DNA of 64,000 bases from Nymphalis io (taxonomy: Eukaryota > Arthropoda > Insecta > Lepidoptera > Nymphalidae), in NCBI RefSeq assembly GCF_905147045.1, contig NC_065893.1, forward strand, positions 744,001 through 808,000. Reading direction: 5' to 3'. The translations under genes were made by a program, and so were the position numbers. The notes beneath the pieces are model-generated. The model was not told the DNA's origin. It did no database searches and saw only the letters and a program-made list of their open reading frames with translations. Shown in pieces: positions 10,468 through 21,078 of this stretch; position 1 is the stretch's first letter, and the number at the start of each line of letters is the position of its first letter.

Positions 10468-10745
10468 TACCGTAACAGCCTGTGAATGTCCCACTGCTGG
10501 GCTAAAGGCCTCCTCTCCCATTTTTTTTTTTTTGAGGAGAAGGTTTGGAACTTATTCCACCACGCTGCTCCAGTGCGGGTTGGTGGAATACACATGTGGC
10601 AGAATTTTAGTGAAATTAGACACATGCAGGTTTCCTCACGATGTTTTTCTTCACCGTAAAGCACGAAATGAATTATAATCACAAATTAAGCACATGAAAA
10701 TTTAGTGGTGCTTGCTCGGGTTTGAACTCACGATCATCATTTGTT
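10468..10745 (-). mobile_element. SINE-A, 5'-truncated
   Basis: Minus-strand family body from the tail (GTAACAGCCTGTGAATGTCC on the plus strand) to the B-box region (GGGTTTGAACTCACGATCATC). The tRNA head beyond the B box is missing. An expanded run of T lies at 10520-10533. Confidence 0.85.
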
Positions 10746-10779
10746 TTGTATTATATGTTAAGACTGCAGGTTATTATCA

Positions 10780-10995
10780 TCACCAATATCATCAGTCAAC
10801 GTCATCAATAATTCAATTCTGGACATTAGCATCCAATAAAGCTCGCCAAAGAGCTTGATCGGCTTTTGTTTCCAATTGCCACTACCAAGGTTAGTGACGC
10901 ATTGGCGATGTAAGCGATGGTTAACATTTCTTACAATGATAATTTCTATGGATCACCGTCATATGGAACCATTTGCTCCTCTACCTACTTATACT
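10780..10995. repeat. RTE-tail scrap joined to Rep-B 3' fragment (copy 1)
   Basis: Positions 10780-10875 carry a TCATCA-rich minus-strand RTE end (AAGCTCGCCAAAGAGCTTGAT). This runs directly into plus-strand Rep-B (ACCAAGGTTAGTGACGCATTG, GTAAGCGATGGTTAACATTT). The same junction recurs at 11458-11590. Confidence 0.6.
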
Positions 10996-11154
10996 ATAAA
11001 AAGCCAGCGCATGACATAACTCCACCTAGCCTAAGAACATTTTGCCTTCGGTAAGCTCTTTCTTTAAATATTTTAGGAACTGGTACAAACTAAGTGATTA
11101 ACACATCCCAATGCATTGTTAGAAATAAAAAATAAAAAACATTTATTTTAACAT

Positions 11155-11330
11155 CAAGTCGTGGCTAACTATTTGATCAAAGATGTTATGTCCCTTGAGC
11201 TGTATTACATTGATTTACTCACAGTTTAATTAGGAACACAGGATTACAAAGTAGTGTTACTTGGCGGTAAAATTCGTAAATGGGTGGTACCAACGAAGAT
11301 GACGGCTCACGTAGCTTTTCCACATGTCGT
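11155..11330 (-). repeat. Rep-B fragment, old
   Basis: Minus-strand Rep-B words appear in order: ATGTCCCTTGAGCTGTATTAC, CACAGTTTAATTAGGAACACA, TGGGTGGTACCAACG. Strongly diverged. Confidence 0.45.
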
Positions 11331-11454
11331 TTATATATATTCTATAGAACATTAACAGATTCACAAAAACATATATACAATTAAACATTATTGTTTTGTG
11401 ATCAGAAAAATCAGACTAATTTGATAAATAATCACCTTATCTTCTTTTTGAATG

Positions 11455-11595
11455 GCTAATGAAGCTCGCCACTGAGCTTGATTATCGGCTTTTGTTTTCA
11501 ATTGCCACTACCAAGGTTGGTGACGCATTGGCGATGTAAGTGACGGTTAACATTTTTTACAATGCCAATTTCTATGGGCGTTGGTCTACTAATAA
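11455..11595. repeat. RTE-tail scrap joined to Rep-B 3' fragment (copy 2)
   Basis: AAGCTCGCCACTGAGCTTGAT then ATTGCCACTACCAAGGTTGG and GACGCATTGGCGATGTAAG. The order and the junction are those of copy 1 at 10845-10960, with roughly one difference per ten bases. Confidence 0.6.
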
Positions 11596-11929
11596 TCTGT
11601 TACATATCAGAACAATGCCGAAGAAAACTTAACTTTTTATATAACGTTTAAAATTCGAATGCATAAAAACAGCCTACAATATCATTACGCAGCATAAACG
11701 CTGATGTAAACTCTTATATAACATCCCCTTGAAAAGTGTACATAACTGAAAACCAAATACATTTCCCCTGGCCGTGACGCCATGTGCGCGTGATAGTGCG
11801 CGTTAATATTACAGGTGCGCTTGATCTATGGAACGAACGTGGTGGCTGCGAATACAAGTTATATGATAATAGCGGAAATATTTAGTACTCGTTTTGTTTC
11901 TATATATAATTATGTATGTATGATATATT
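11596..11929. other. Intergenic
   Basis: No supported feature. CCGTGACGCCATGTGCGCGTG at 11772-11792 is a small GC-rich spot only. Confidence 0.45.
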
Positions 11930-12290
11930 TTGAATGAAACGTTGGTTCAGTGGCTAAATATAAGGCACACACTTGGGCTTAAAACTCAGACCGGGCCAGT
12001 AAAACAAGCTATTGGGTTTTTCTGTCGAAGATTCTCAGTGGCAGCCCGGAGTCTGGTAGATGGAAATGGGTACATTCCCTTGCCTCAAAGGCAAATAAAG
12101 CACGCACGGTCCAGGTCCTGCCTACTTAAACTCTTTCCAATCGTGTCGGATTGCCATGGGAATTTGAGAGTGAGGCAGTAGAGAGTGCATCTGTGCTTGC
12201 GTACACATTTGTGCACTATAATATGACCTGCGCAGTTGGCTAATCGATGGCTCTTGAGATTGGCCGCCGTAGCCAAATTTAGGCAGGAGG
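11930..12290 (+). mobile_element. SINE-C, diverged
   Basis: The head AACGTTGGTTCAGTGGCTAAA is followed by the family body: GCCCGGAGTCTGG, GTGTCGGATTGCC, GAGAGTGCATCTGTG, GTGCACTATAATATGACC. It ends TTGAGATTGGCCGCCGTAGCC. Confidence 0.8.
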
Positions 12291-13134
12291 ACAAAATTGA
12301 AAATGACTATTTACAAATGTGCAATATTTGGCTTAAAAGTGAAGGTGTCTACGCTCTGTTATCTACCAGTCAATTTGAGATTATACTATTTTATTATTTA
12401 AAGTCAAAGTATCGATATCAACATATCAAATCAATCTATACTGGAACTGCTTGAGCATTGAATCAGTGTGATGTCAAGATTGAATTTCGAGTACAACGTC
12501 TCTATACGTAACGTTTACTGAGTAGTTTGTTTTTGATTACATGTTATTAACGTGACAAATCTTGTTTGAAAAATAACAGTTATAAATAGTTTTATTTACA
12601 AATAAAATTAAAATAATATACCTTAAACGTCTAATACTAAGACCATACTGAATATAAATATAGATAAACAAATTATTGTATTTCATTTGTCACATACCGG
12701 ATTAGCAAAGATAACCAATTAATATTTTTTTAAATTATTTATTTATAATACAAAAAAAACTCCAATTTATTGTATTATTTAACAAATATCAGCTTTTAAA
12801 ATTGTTAAATTCAACAAATAAACGTTTTACGCAACTTTCCGCTTGCTTGTATCTTACTCCACACGTCATGTGTAGACGTGTAACGAAAGAACAAGCGAAA
12901 TATTTGTTAAAACAACTCGTCTTGAGCACACGTTTATGGGCCGTGTTGTGATTTATGAAATTTCAAAAATTTATTTCACAACATTTTTTTTCTGACGGTG
13001 TATTGAAATTTAGAATGAAATGGGTACAGATTTTTTAATATCAAGCAGTGCACATGTTCGTTATTGTGTCATATTGTTTTTTTTTATAACATTTTTTTAT
13101 TTACTTTTGAATATTAATGAATGACGATATCCTC
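12291..13134. other. AT-rich intergenic
   Basis: No frame or repeat that I recognise. Confidence 0.45.
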
Positions 13135-13395
13135 GTAACCGATTTCGGACTTGGCGGGTTATAAAAGACAAGATTGTGTGCGCAAACACAAAGCACTCTG
13201 TATTCCCTGACATTGTCAACGGTCATTGGTCAACGGTAGTCCCAATCAGACGCAATCGACGTGTATTTTTTTATTTAGTGAATGAAGCAAACCATCACAA
13301 GAACTACGAAAACTGCGCAATAGCACTCTCTATTACCTCACTTTTATAATCCGATAGAACAAAGAAAGAGGACCAACAGATAATCAACGATACTT
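13135..13395 (-). mobile_element. SINE-C, badly decayed
   Basis: The plus strand shows AACCGATTTCGGACTTGGCGG and two copies of the GCAAACACAAAG / GCGCAATAGCACTCTCT block, the minus-strand SINE-C pattern. It is split by foreign sequence at about 13210-13300. Confidence 0.5.
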
Positions 13396-14325
13396 CTAGA
13401 ATCTACATTCCAAACTTTACTTTTAATATAATTATGTTAAATAACGACAAAAAGTGCTTGTATATATATAAATAGTCGAATAAAGTATTATGCAGTGTTT
13501 TGTTTTATATAAAAGTACAAGATATAGTAAAAGTAAATTAATTGCAAATAAACGCATATTTTTAGTTTATTTTTTATTTTCGAACAGATCGACATACAAC
13601 CTACTATTGACCTTTTTACAAGAATCCCAAAGAGCATATTCGAATTCGCGGTAATACCCTCGGTATTGTTTCCGCGTTATCTCCGCGCCGCGTTTTTTAC
13701 GATACTTAGCGAAGTTTTTTGCTGCAAGCGTCTAAAAGTTTCAATTTTCCTGTCGTTAAACGATTCTTAGAGGCGCGTGCGAAAGTGAAAAAAATTGAGG
13801 ACAATCAAAATCACGTTGGCTTCGATCGTTTGGTTTTTTTTTTTTTTATACCTTTTACTGACAAAGGAAACTTAACACTTCACCCTTTTTTAATGAATAC
13901 GCCTAACATATGTATTATATTATATTTTCTACATAGAATTGGTAAAATTTGTAAGTTTGGATGAAGGAAATAATCTCTAAAGCTACTCATAAGATTACAG
14001 AATTTTATTCATAACTCGGAATGGTCGTATGCTATATATTATTCCGTTAAAAGAAACGTATTGAAAAGAAAGGTCGAGCGTGTGCTAACCGTCCTCGGAA
14101 AAATCGTCAAAACTATGAAAGCTTTCTATATAAAGTTGTAGAGCATAAATGCGATAAAAATCTGCAACGACATATATCTATATATTTTATTTTTAATTTA
14201 TTATATAAACAGCGCCAAATATGATGCGCTTTGCTTATTGAATACATTTCTTTTAAATTTAACACGTTCCATCTCAATAAAGTCTCAATATCATTAAAAT
14301 CAATGAAGTGTATAAACACATAAGA
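13396..14325. other. Intergenic
   Basis: AT-rich, with a GC-richer block at 13640-13800 (CCGCGTTATCTCCGCGCCGCG) and no convincing gene. The frame at 13719-13964 has no recognisable domain. Confidence 0.4.
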
Positions 14326-14410
14326 TTTCTTATTATCTATAAAGCTAGGTAGGTTTCGTATTATCTATAAAACTAGCTTATATTTCTTATTATATATAAA
14401 GCTAGGTTTA
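14326..14410. repeat. Short tandem repeat, period about 28 bp
   Basis: Three imperfect units of TTTCTTATTATCTATAAAGC followed by TAGG-like ends. The middle unit has AACTAG for AGCTAG. Confidence 0.7.
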
Positions 14411-14713
14411 ATATAATATACGTCCATTAGAAAAATTGCGTTACCTAAAGCAAGGTGCACAAGTAAGGCACGTAAGTAACAATAGTGCATTAACACCTCG
14501 TATCAAAGCTTCTTTGATGTCGCTGATGTAATCTCAGTCTTACATACTGCTTTGGACTCGAAATATGCTCTACTATGTTAAACGGTGTGAGTTAAATATT
14601 TTAGATGAGTGATATTTTATATCAAAAGTATTATTAGTAATTCTATCGTAGTATTAAAATAAATTAATAATATTCCCACTCGTTATTTATTTACTTCTAG
14701 AAACTTACTTACT
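14411..14713. other. AT-rich intergenic
   Basis: Nothing supported. Confidence 0.45.
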
Positions 14714-15010
14714 CTTATTGGTGGTAGAGCTTTGTGCAAGCTCGTCTGGGTAGGTACCACCCACTCATCAGATATTCTACCGCAAAACAGCAGTACTTGG
14801 TATTGTTGTGTTCCGGTTTGCAGGGTGAGTGAGCCAGTGTAATTACAGGCACAAGGGACATAAAATCTTAGTTCCCAAGGTTGGTGGCGCATTGGTTATG
14901 TAAACGATGGTTAACATTTCTTACAATGCCAATGTCTAAAGGCGTTTGGTGACCACTTACCATCAGGTGGCCCATATGCTCGTCCGCCTTCCTATTCTAT
15001 AAAAAAAAAA
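14714..15010 (+). repeat. Rep-B, full length
   Basis: Starts TGGTGGTAGAGCTTTGTGC and ends CTTCCTATTCTATAAAAAAAAA. All internal blocks are present. AACTTA occurs on both sides and may be part of a target duplication. Confidence 0.85.
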
Positions 15011-15726
15011 CTTATCCTTCACATAAAAATTAATTAAATATAAAAAGGTCAGATTTTTACAAATGTATTTTAGTTTTGTGTAACGACTTCTGATAAATGA
15101 AGAAGATCTTAAATTATATGGTAATTATATAACCTTGATCATATAACGCGTGAAGCACACAAACAAATGTCACGTCGGATTCACATGATTTTTAATTAAT
15201 AGGTTTTTAACATCGAAACTGATTTACATAAAAACTTTAAAGATGTTTTTACATTATACGGATTCCATAAAACGGGTATTTTATTATATAATATGTCACG
15301 ACAGCTTATACAAGTACAATAAAAATGTGTGTGAAATATATAATATATATTTAAAAACCGAACATAACCTATAACTAATCGCGTACAAAATAGTAATTTA
15401 GTATAATATTTTTAAACAAATAGAGCATACATTCTACACAGCCATTATAAAGGTCTATTTACCACAATGGAACTCCTTTTCTGTCCTTTGTGGCGTCGCC
15501 TTTGATTAACTTTGATCTAGGTGAGTACGCCTAATGGATTGTTAGGACTCTCAAAGCCTTCACCTGAATGCTTTTTGTCTTTATCTCGGTTAGAATCATG
15601 CTTTGTACTTTAAAAGCTAAGAGAAATTAAAACAACGTAGCGGTGTTTTTTTTCTTTATTGTGTCTAGATGTATCGATGAAGAAGACGAAAGAATTCTTT
15701 TAAAAATTAAAGTAAAGTTATATATA
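15011..15726. other. AT-rich intergenic
   Basis: No supported gene, promoter or repeat. Confidence 0.45.
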
Positions 15727-15985
15727 TAACAGCCTGTTAATAAGGTTTGGAGCTTTTTCCACCACGCTGCTCCAATGTGAGTTGGTAGAATACACATGTG
15801 GCAGAATTTCAATGAAATTAAACACATGCAGGTTTCCTCATGATGTTTTCCTTCACCGTCAAGCACGAGATGAATTATAAACACAAATGAAGCACATGAA
15901 AATTCAGTGGTGCTTGCCCGGGTTTGAACCCACGATCATCGGTTAAGATTCAAGCGTTATAACCACTAGGCCATCTCGACTTCGA
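15727..15985 (-). mobile_element. SINE-A with internal deletion
   Basis: Minus-strand SINE-A from the tail (ATAACAGCCTGTTAAT on the plus strand) to a complete head (CCACTAGGCCATCTCGACTTC). About 50 bp around the AGCCCAGCAGTG and AAAGGGAGAGGAGG blocks are missing. Confidence 0.85.
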
Positions 15986-16011
15986 GTAAAGTAAAGTAAT
16001 AGCTGAACTGT

Positions 16012-16198
16012 ACTGCTGGGCTACCTTTCCTAATTTAGGAAGGAAGTTTGTAACTTACTCCATCGCACTGCTTTAGAGCTTCTTCGACGTGTGTGGAAGA
16101 TATGACTATCATCCGACACATGTTTTCCTCACGAAGTTCCGCTGCCAAGCACAAGGTGTGTTGATTGTCCGGATGTGAACCCGCAAACTTTGGTTAAG
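16012..16198 (-). mobile_element. SINE-A relative, decayed
   Basis: Minus-strand order is kept: CTGCTGGGCTACCTTTCC, CATGTTTTCCTCACGAAGTTC, GATGTGAACCCGCAAACTTTG. Diverged; possibly a separate subfamily. Confidence 0.55.
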
Positions 16199-16487
16199 AT
16201 GCAAAAGGCTTTGTTCAAGCTTGTCTGGGTAAGTACCACCCACTCATCAAATATTTTACCGCAAAACGGCAGTACTTGGTATTGTTGTGTTCCGGTTTGA
16301 AGGGTGAGTGAGCCAATGCAATAACAGGCACAAGGGACATAACATCTTAGTTCCCAAGGTTGGTGGCGCATTAGCGATGGAAGCGATGGTATACATTTTT
16401 TACAATGGCAAAGTCTATGAGCGTTGGTGACAACATACCATTAGGTGGCCCATATGCTCGTCCGCCTACCTATTCAATATAAAAAAG
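16199..16487 (+). repeat. Rep-B, nearly full length
   Basis: Begins AAAGGCTTTGTTCAAGC, has all the internal blocks, and ends TATTCAATATAAAAAAG. The first ~12 bp of the family are missing or altered. Confidence 0.8.
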
Positions 16488-16594
16488 ATTTACAAATCCT
16501 ATAGCCATTGCACAAATTTTTGTTATAAAATCAACATGTTTTGATCGTTATATCCGAAGTAACAGAAAATATATGCATTTACTTCGTGTTTGGC

Positions 16595-16770
16595 TACGTG
16601 CGAGCCCGTCTAGGGAGAATGACAGTGTATATACATCGGTGGCACATTGACGTTATAAGGTATGGTTAATATCGGTAACAAATATTAACCATACCTTATA
16701 ACGCCAACGGTAGTGACCGCTTATGATCTGTACAGCATTTGTCAGTCTACCTATTTTATATTAAATAAAT
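16595..16770 (+). repeat. Rep-B fragment containing a new hairpin
   Basis: GTGCGAGCCCGTCTAGGGA, GTGGCACATTGACGTTATAAG and GTCAGTCTACCTATTTTATAT follow the Rep-B order. The middle is altered by an inverted copy of its own sequence (16651-16703). Confidence 0.6.
16651..16703. repeat. Perfect 22-bp inverted repeat, 9-nt loop
   Basis: Arms 16651-16672 and 16682-16703 are exact reverse complements (CGTTATAAGGTATGGTTAAT plus AT). The left arm is ordinary Rep-B sequence. The right arm replaces the expected short TTTCTTACAACG-like segment. Confidence 0.95.
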
Positions 16771-17235
16771 ATTATATCACGGATCAAAATATTATTTATA
16801 CTTTGATCCGTGCAGTGACGGAGAAAGAATACATTTCACTGCCCCTCTCTTTCCCATGGGTGTCGTAAGAGGCGACTAAGGGATATCTGAGCAACCATCT
16901 GCTCATCTGGTGGTAGGATGCTAATATCCGCCTGGCTTGTTACCACCGTACGCATGGTGAAAAACTCGTGAAGTGGCTTGCAGCCGCGTTTCGAGGTCAG
17001 CCAGCGTACAGCCAGTGCCCGAGCGAGTATTGCCGCGATGGGTGTTGGTCCGGTGGAGACGGCTGTTGAACCAATGCCGGGGGAAACTGTATTGACCTGC
17101 TGGACAGGGAGACCTGAAGAAACGGCTGTTCCGCTGGCCGCCCGTGGCATAGTACAGGGGCCCGAGCGTGCCTAACCAGCTCGCGAGGCTGCCCCACCAG
17201 GCCACGCATAATCTCGGGGTGGACCGTCGTGCCGG

Positions 17236-17660
17236 TTGGTGACCGGAAGGTGGGGTCCCGGCAGCCACTTCCGGGGGGGTTCGGGGGCCCTTCCGTCCGG
17301 CGGATCAGTATATTTTCCTTTTTGGCAAACATTTGGGAAAACACGCCTCCATACTTTGCCCATTCCTATCGTGGCAATACGTCGCTCGCTTCACGTCTCT
17401 TCCTTATTTTTCCAAATGGTAGCGCAAATAAGAAATAACGGTCGTTCAGCGGTGCACACCCCCACCATACCCACGCTGTTTGAGGTCGAGTTCTCTAACA
17501 TCCGAGGACTCCACGCTAACCTCAACGCTGTCCACCACCATCTCGAGACAGCACGGCCAGCAATGTTGTTTCCTTACTATCCCGGCTACATCCTTGAAGA
17601 ATCTTTTAAAGCGAGAGCCGGAGTATGCTTGTTCGTCAGGGCGGATGTTTGTTTGTTGTC
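17236..17660 (+). pseudogene. LINE endonuclease N-terminus, frame-shifted
   Basis: This frame, one base out of register with the long frame that follows, encodes the start of the apurinic-endonuclease-like domain: FEVEFSNIRGLHANLNAVHH (17480-17539), then PAMLFPYYPGYILEESFKAR and AGVCLFVRADVC. A start at ATG 17416 (MVAQIRNN) is plausible. In related LINE proteins a segment containing the catalytic glutamate (a TETQ-like motif) lies between the LETARPA and YPGY parts. Here that segment is absent, as if about 15 residues were deleted. The homologous reading passes into the +2 frame at about 17645-17665. Together these lesions should disable the endonuclease. Confidence 0.7.
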
Positions 17661-20317
17661 ACCGATTGCGCTGCTTGGAGGACCCCTCCTTCTCCATGTT
17701 GGTGGTACGTGTGGATCTGATTCGTCAGAGTCGAGTCTACGTGTGCCTCTACAGATCCCACAATGGTGACTTGGAGACAAGCCGATTATTTGACCATCTT
17801 AGTCGGGTGGCAGATGCTGCGCAAGAGCAGTTTCCTAACGCGGAATTGGTGTTTTTGGGGGATTTTAATGCTCACCATGAATCATGGTTGAAATCCCTCA
17901 AAACTGACCATGCTGGAAGAACTACTCATGCTTTTGCTCTCACACACGACTTAACCCAACTGGTTGATCAGCCCACCAGGATCCCAGACATTGATGGGCA
18001 AGCGCCTTCTCTACTGGATCTTCTGCTGACTTCTCACCCGGTGGAATATCAGGTTGTGGTTCAAGCTCCACTTGATTCTTCGGATCATGGCCTTATGTCT
18101 ACCAAAGTGCCACAGGCCAAGCTGCCGCCATCAGCGGTATGCAAACGTCGCGTTTGGCACTACAAGTCGGCAGATTGGGACGGTATGCGCGATTACTATG
18201 CGTCAGTCCCTTGGAAGGAACGTTGCTTCAGTGGGAATGACCCGACAGCTAGTGCCGCTGCTGTTGCTGATGAGATCATGTTAGGAATGGAATACTACAT
18301 TCCTTGCTCAGATCTCATCAATAGGGGTACGCGTAACCGTTGGTTCACTCGTGAATGTGCCGACGCTGTGTCATCTAAGCAGGCGGCATATCGCGCGTGG
18401 ATCAACGGCTGCATTAACGGGGCATCTAACATTGACTCACTGAAAGCAAACTACAATAAAAATTCCAAGTCCTGTAGGAAGACATACACGAGAGCGGATG
18501 CACAGCGCATTGTACAGATTGGTCATGACCTTATTTCGCATCCTAGGGGCTCCCGTAGCTTCTGGCGTCTGACCAAGTCTGTGCAAAACAATTTCTGCCA
18601 ACCTTCGCTGCCACCGCTCAGAAATCCGGACGGATCGCTTGCTCACAGTCCGCAGGAGAAAGCCGACCTCCTGGCTAAACTCTTTGCCAACAACTCTGTG
18701 ATCGATGATTGTAGTGCACAGCCACCAACAATACCTTCATGTGGCCACACGATGCCTGACATCAAAATCAGGCAACGTGATGTGCGTGCGGAGCTGCAAT
18801 CACTCGATATACGGAAAGCTGGCGGTCCCGATGGAATACCAGCCATTGTGCTGAAGAAGTGCGCGGCGGAGCTGTCTCCTGTGTTAACGCGCCTGTTCCA
18901 ACTTTCTCTCTCTTCGGGATGTGTGCCGGAGGCTTGGAGAAGAGCTAATGTGCAAGCGGTTCCCAAAAAAGGGGATCGGTCTGACCCGGCAAATTATCGG
19001 CCAATAGCTATCACCTCAGTACTTTGTAAGGTGATGGAACGGATTTTAAACAACCAACTGATCCATTACCTAGAAGATCACTGTCTAATTAATGATCGTC
19101 AGTACGGGTTTCGACCAAAACGGTCCACAGGTGATCTTCTAGCGTACGTAACGCACCTCTGGGGTGAAGCTATCGACAAGCATGGAGAATCGTTGGCTGT
19201 CAGCCTCGATATCTCCAAGGCTTTCGACAGGGTCTGGCACAGAAGTCTTCTCTCCAAGCTACCGGCATATGGTCTGCCTGCTCAGCTATGCACCTGGATT
19301 GCCAGCTTCCTACACAAGCGTAGCCTTCGTGTTTTAGTAGATGGTTGCGCTTCACAATTTTATGTAGTGAATGCTGGGGTCCCCCAGGGATCTGTGCTAT
19401 CTCCCACACTCTTTCTTTTGCATATCAATGATATGCTCTCTCTTGGGAACATACATTGCTATGCAGATGATAGTACAGTGCATGGTGGATACCACGGACG
19501 CGCAGTGGCTGGGCGGGCGGAAACTGAGGAGAGGCGGGAGAATCTTGTCATTGAACTCGATAGGACATTAGAGCTCATCGCCAAATGGGGTTCTGATAAT
19601 CTTGTTGAGTTTAATGCCAAGAAAACACAGGTGTGCGCTCTCACAGCGAAAAAGTCACCATTTTACCCTCATCCCTCCCTCTGTGGCACACCGCTGATGA
19701 TACAAAGCAAAATCGCCATGCTGGGGATGGACGTTCGCTGCGACCTTAGTCCAAGGGATTACATCGAGGCTATTATAAAAACAGCTTCACGAAAACTCGG
19801 AGTTCTGAACAAGGTGCGGCGTTTTTTCACGCCACAACAACTGTGCCTGTTATACAAAACACAGGTACGGTCTTGCGTTGAATATTGCTCGCACCTTTGG
19901 GATGGCTCCGCTAAGTACCTAATGGAGGCCTTGGACCGGTTGCAGCGACGTGCAGTACGCATTATTGGAGACGTAAAGGTCACAAACACCCTTGAACCTT
20001 TACAATTGCGTCGCGAGATAGCAGCACTGAGCGCTTTCTATCGTCTGTATCACGGCGAGTGCTCTGAGGAATTATTCTTTCTAATTCCTGCTTCCCCCTT
20101 CCTTCTTAAGTCCACGCGAGCTGGTTCTCGATGTCACCGCCTAACTGTGACATCAATTCCATCGCGCACAAAGAAATTTGGCAACTCCTTTCGTTGCCGC
20201 ACTACCAAAGAATGGAATTCCTTACCAGCTCACGTGTTCCCCTCCTCTTACAACCCGGGTTCCTTCAAACGAGGCGTGAAGAGGCATCTTGCGGGCCGGC
20301 AAGGCGGGGACGGCTAG
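17480..20317 (+). CDS. LINE endonuclease/reverse transcriptase (CR1-like), RT frame open
   Basis: An open frame of 945 codons. The first ~60 residues are out-of-frame sequence; homology starts near residue 56. Endonuclease motifs: GDFNAHH at 127-133, SDHGL at 201-205. Reverse transcriptase spans about 448-700: GGPDGIP (448-454), YRPIAITS, QYGFRPKRST, LDISKAFDRVW with Asp577, GVPQGSVLSPTLF, and the catalytic box YADD at 661-664 (DNA 19460-19471). A LINE-type C-terminal domain follows (SCVEYCSHLWDG, RLQRRAVRIIGD). The protein would copy its own RNA at a nicked chromosomal site. All the RT catalytic aspartates are present and no stop or shift occurs over about 2.6 kb, so the RT part looks young. 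The endonuclease N-terminus is broken (see 17236-17660), so autonomous movement is unlikely. Confidence 0.85.
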   Translation: MRSSSLTSEDSTLTSTLSTTISRQHGQQCCFLTIPATSLKNLLKREPEYACSSGRMFVCCHRLRCLEDPSFSMLVVRVDLIRQSRVYVCLYRSHNGDLETSRLFDHLSRVADAAQEQFPNAELVFLGDFNAHHESWLKSLKTDHAGRTTHAFALTHDLTQLVDQPTRIPDIDGQAPSLLDLLLTSHPVEYQVVVQAPLDSSDHGLMSTKVPQAKLPPSAVCKRRVWHYKSADWDGMRDYYASVPWKERCFSGNDPTASAAAVADEIMLGMEYYIPCSDLINRGTRNRWFTRECADAVSSKQAAYRAWINGCINGASNIDSLKANYNKNSKSCRKTYTRADAQRIVQIGHDLISHPRGSRSFWRLTKSVQNNFCQPSLPPLRNPDGSLAHSPQEKADLLAKLFANNSVIDDCSAQPPTIPSCGHTMPDIKIRQRDVRAELQSLDIRKAGGPDGIPAIVLKKCAAELSPVLTRLFQLSLSSGCVPEAWRRANVQAVPKKGDRSDPANYRPIAITSVLCKVMERILNNQLIHYLEDHCLINDRQYGFRPKRSTGDLLAYVTHLWGEAIDKHGESLAVSLDISKAFDRVWHRSLLSKLPAYGLPAQLCTWIASFLHKRSLRVLVDGCASQFYVVNAGVPQGSVLSPTLFLLHINDMLSLGNIHCYADDSTVHGGYHGRAVAGRAETEERRENLVIELDRTLELIAKWGSDNLVEFNAKKTQVCALTAKKSPFYPHPSLCGTPLMIQSKIAMLGMDVRCDLSPRDYIEAIIKTASRKLGVLNKVRRFFTPQQLCLLYKTQVRSCVEYCSHLWDGSAKYLMEALDRLQRRAVRIIGDVKVTNTLEPLQLRREIAALSAFYRLYHGECSEELFFLIPASPFLLKSTRAGSRCHRLTVTSIPSRTKKFGNSFRCRTTKEWNSLPAHVFPSSYNPGSFKRGVKRHLAGRQGGDG

Positions 20318-20433
20318 TACAGAACATTCTTCCCGACTGTACTGGCTGTCGTCGCGTTTGGACTCTACTACCACTTACCAACAGGTGGAGTAGAGTCATT
20401 TACCATCCCGGGGCATATAAAAAAAATAAATAA

Positions 20434-20923
20434 AATAATGTATAATAATATAAGCGGTTTATATATATAAATAGTTATTTTAAAAATTTACATATTATAT
20501 GACAGCCATTTATGTCAAAGCAATCGGACCCAAATGCATTTCTGAGTAATACTATCAAATCTATAGTCACGTTTTTAATTTATAAAATTATATATTAAAT
20601 TAAATAAAATTCCATTAAGCAATTTAATTCACAACAATAACATGTGTAATATAAATCAATAATTTTAAGTAAGTATTTTGTAGCCGTCAACTTAGGGTTT
20701 TATAACCCGCTATAAATGTATATTAATAAATGAGAAGAAATTTTTTGTAATGCCTAACTGGAGAAACTACTAACTCAATATAGACATACAACTTTTACCA
20801 GAATATTCGGTGTATTTCGGAGAAAGTTTTAGTATATAAGATTCGCATATGAGTAGCTGCGCTTCGCAGTTTAACCTGAGTAGATTATCACGATTATTGA
20901 CGTGACGCTCTTTCATGTTCTTT
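20434..20923. other. AT-rich spacer
   Basis: Between the LINE tail and the first cuticle gene's poly(A) signal. Nothing else recognised. Confidence 0.45.
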
Positions 20924-20929
20924 TTTATT
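20924..20929 (-). terminator. Poly(A) signal AATAAA, cuticle gene 1
   Basis: AATAAA on the minus strand, 150 bp past the stop codon. A second AATAAA (21077-21082) overlaps the stop. Either could serve; the distal one gives a more usual 3' UTR. Confidence 0.5.
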
Positions 20930-21078
20930 ATAAATAATACGAAAGATAGGAATAAAACAAGAAAACGTTTTGGAATCAAAAAAACATGTTTACTATCATT
21001 ACTATGTGCAAGTCCAACAAGACAGTCGATTAGAAACCTAATGGTCGTAGACTAGATCATTTTCATTTTCGCTGGTAT

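Larger units (their letters stand above)
16812..20433 (+). mobile_element. CR1-like non-LTR retrotransposon, nearly full length
   Basis: A 3.6-kb plus-strand LINE. It starts near 16812 with a GC-rich leader (GTCGTAAGAGGCGACTAAGGG), carries an endonuclease and reverse-transcriptase frame, and ends after 20317 with a short 3' UTR and an A-rich tail (CATATAAAAAAAATAAATAAA). Its 3' UTR recurs at 10124-10370 and 56975-57035, which confirms the 3' boundary. No clear target duplication was found. The element is GC-richer than the surrounding DNA. Clade assignment to CR1/Jockey-like elements is from protein pattern only. Confidence 0.85.

Noticed and set aside
16836..17363. Overlapping minus-strand frames (about 60-115 codons) in the LINE leader
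   Set aside because: GC-rich leader DNA gives long frames by chance, and no known domain is encoded.
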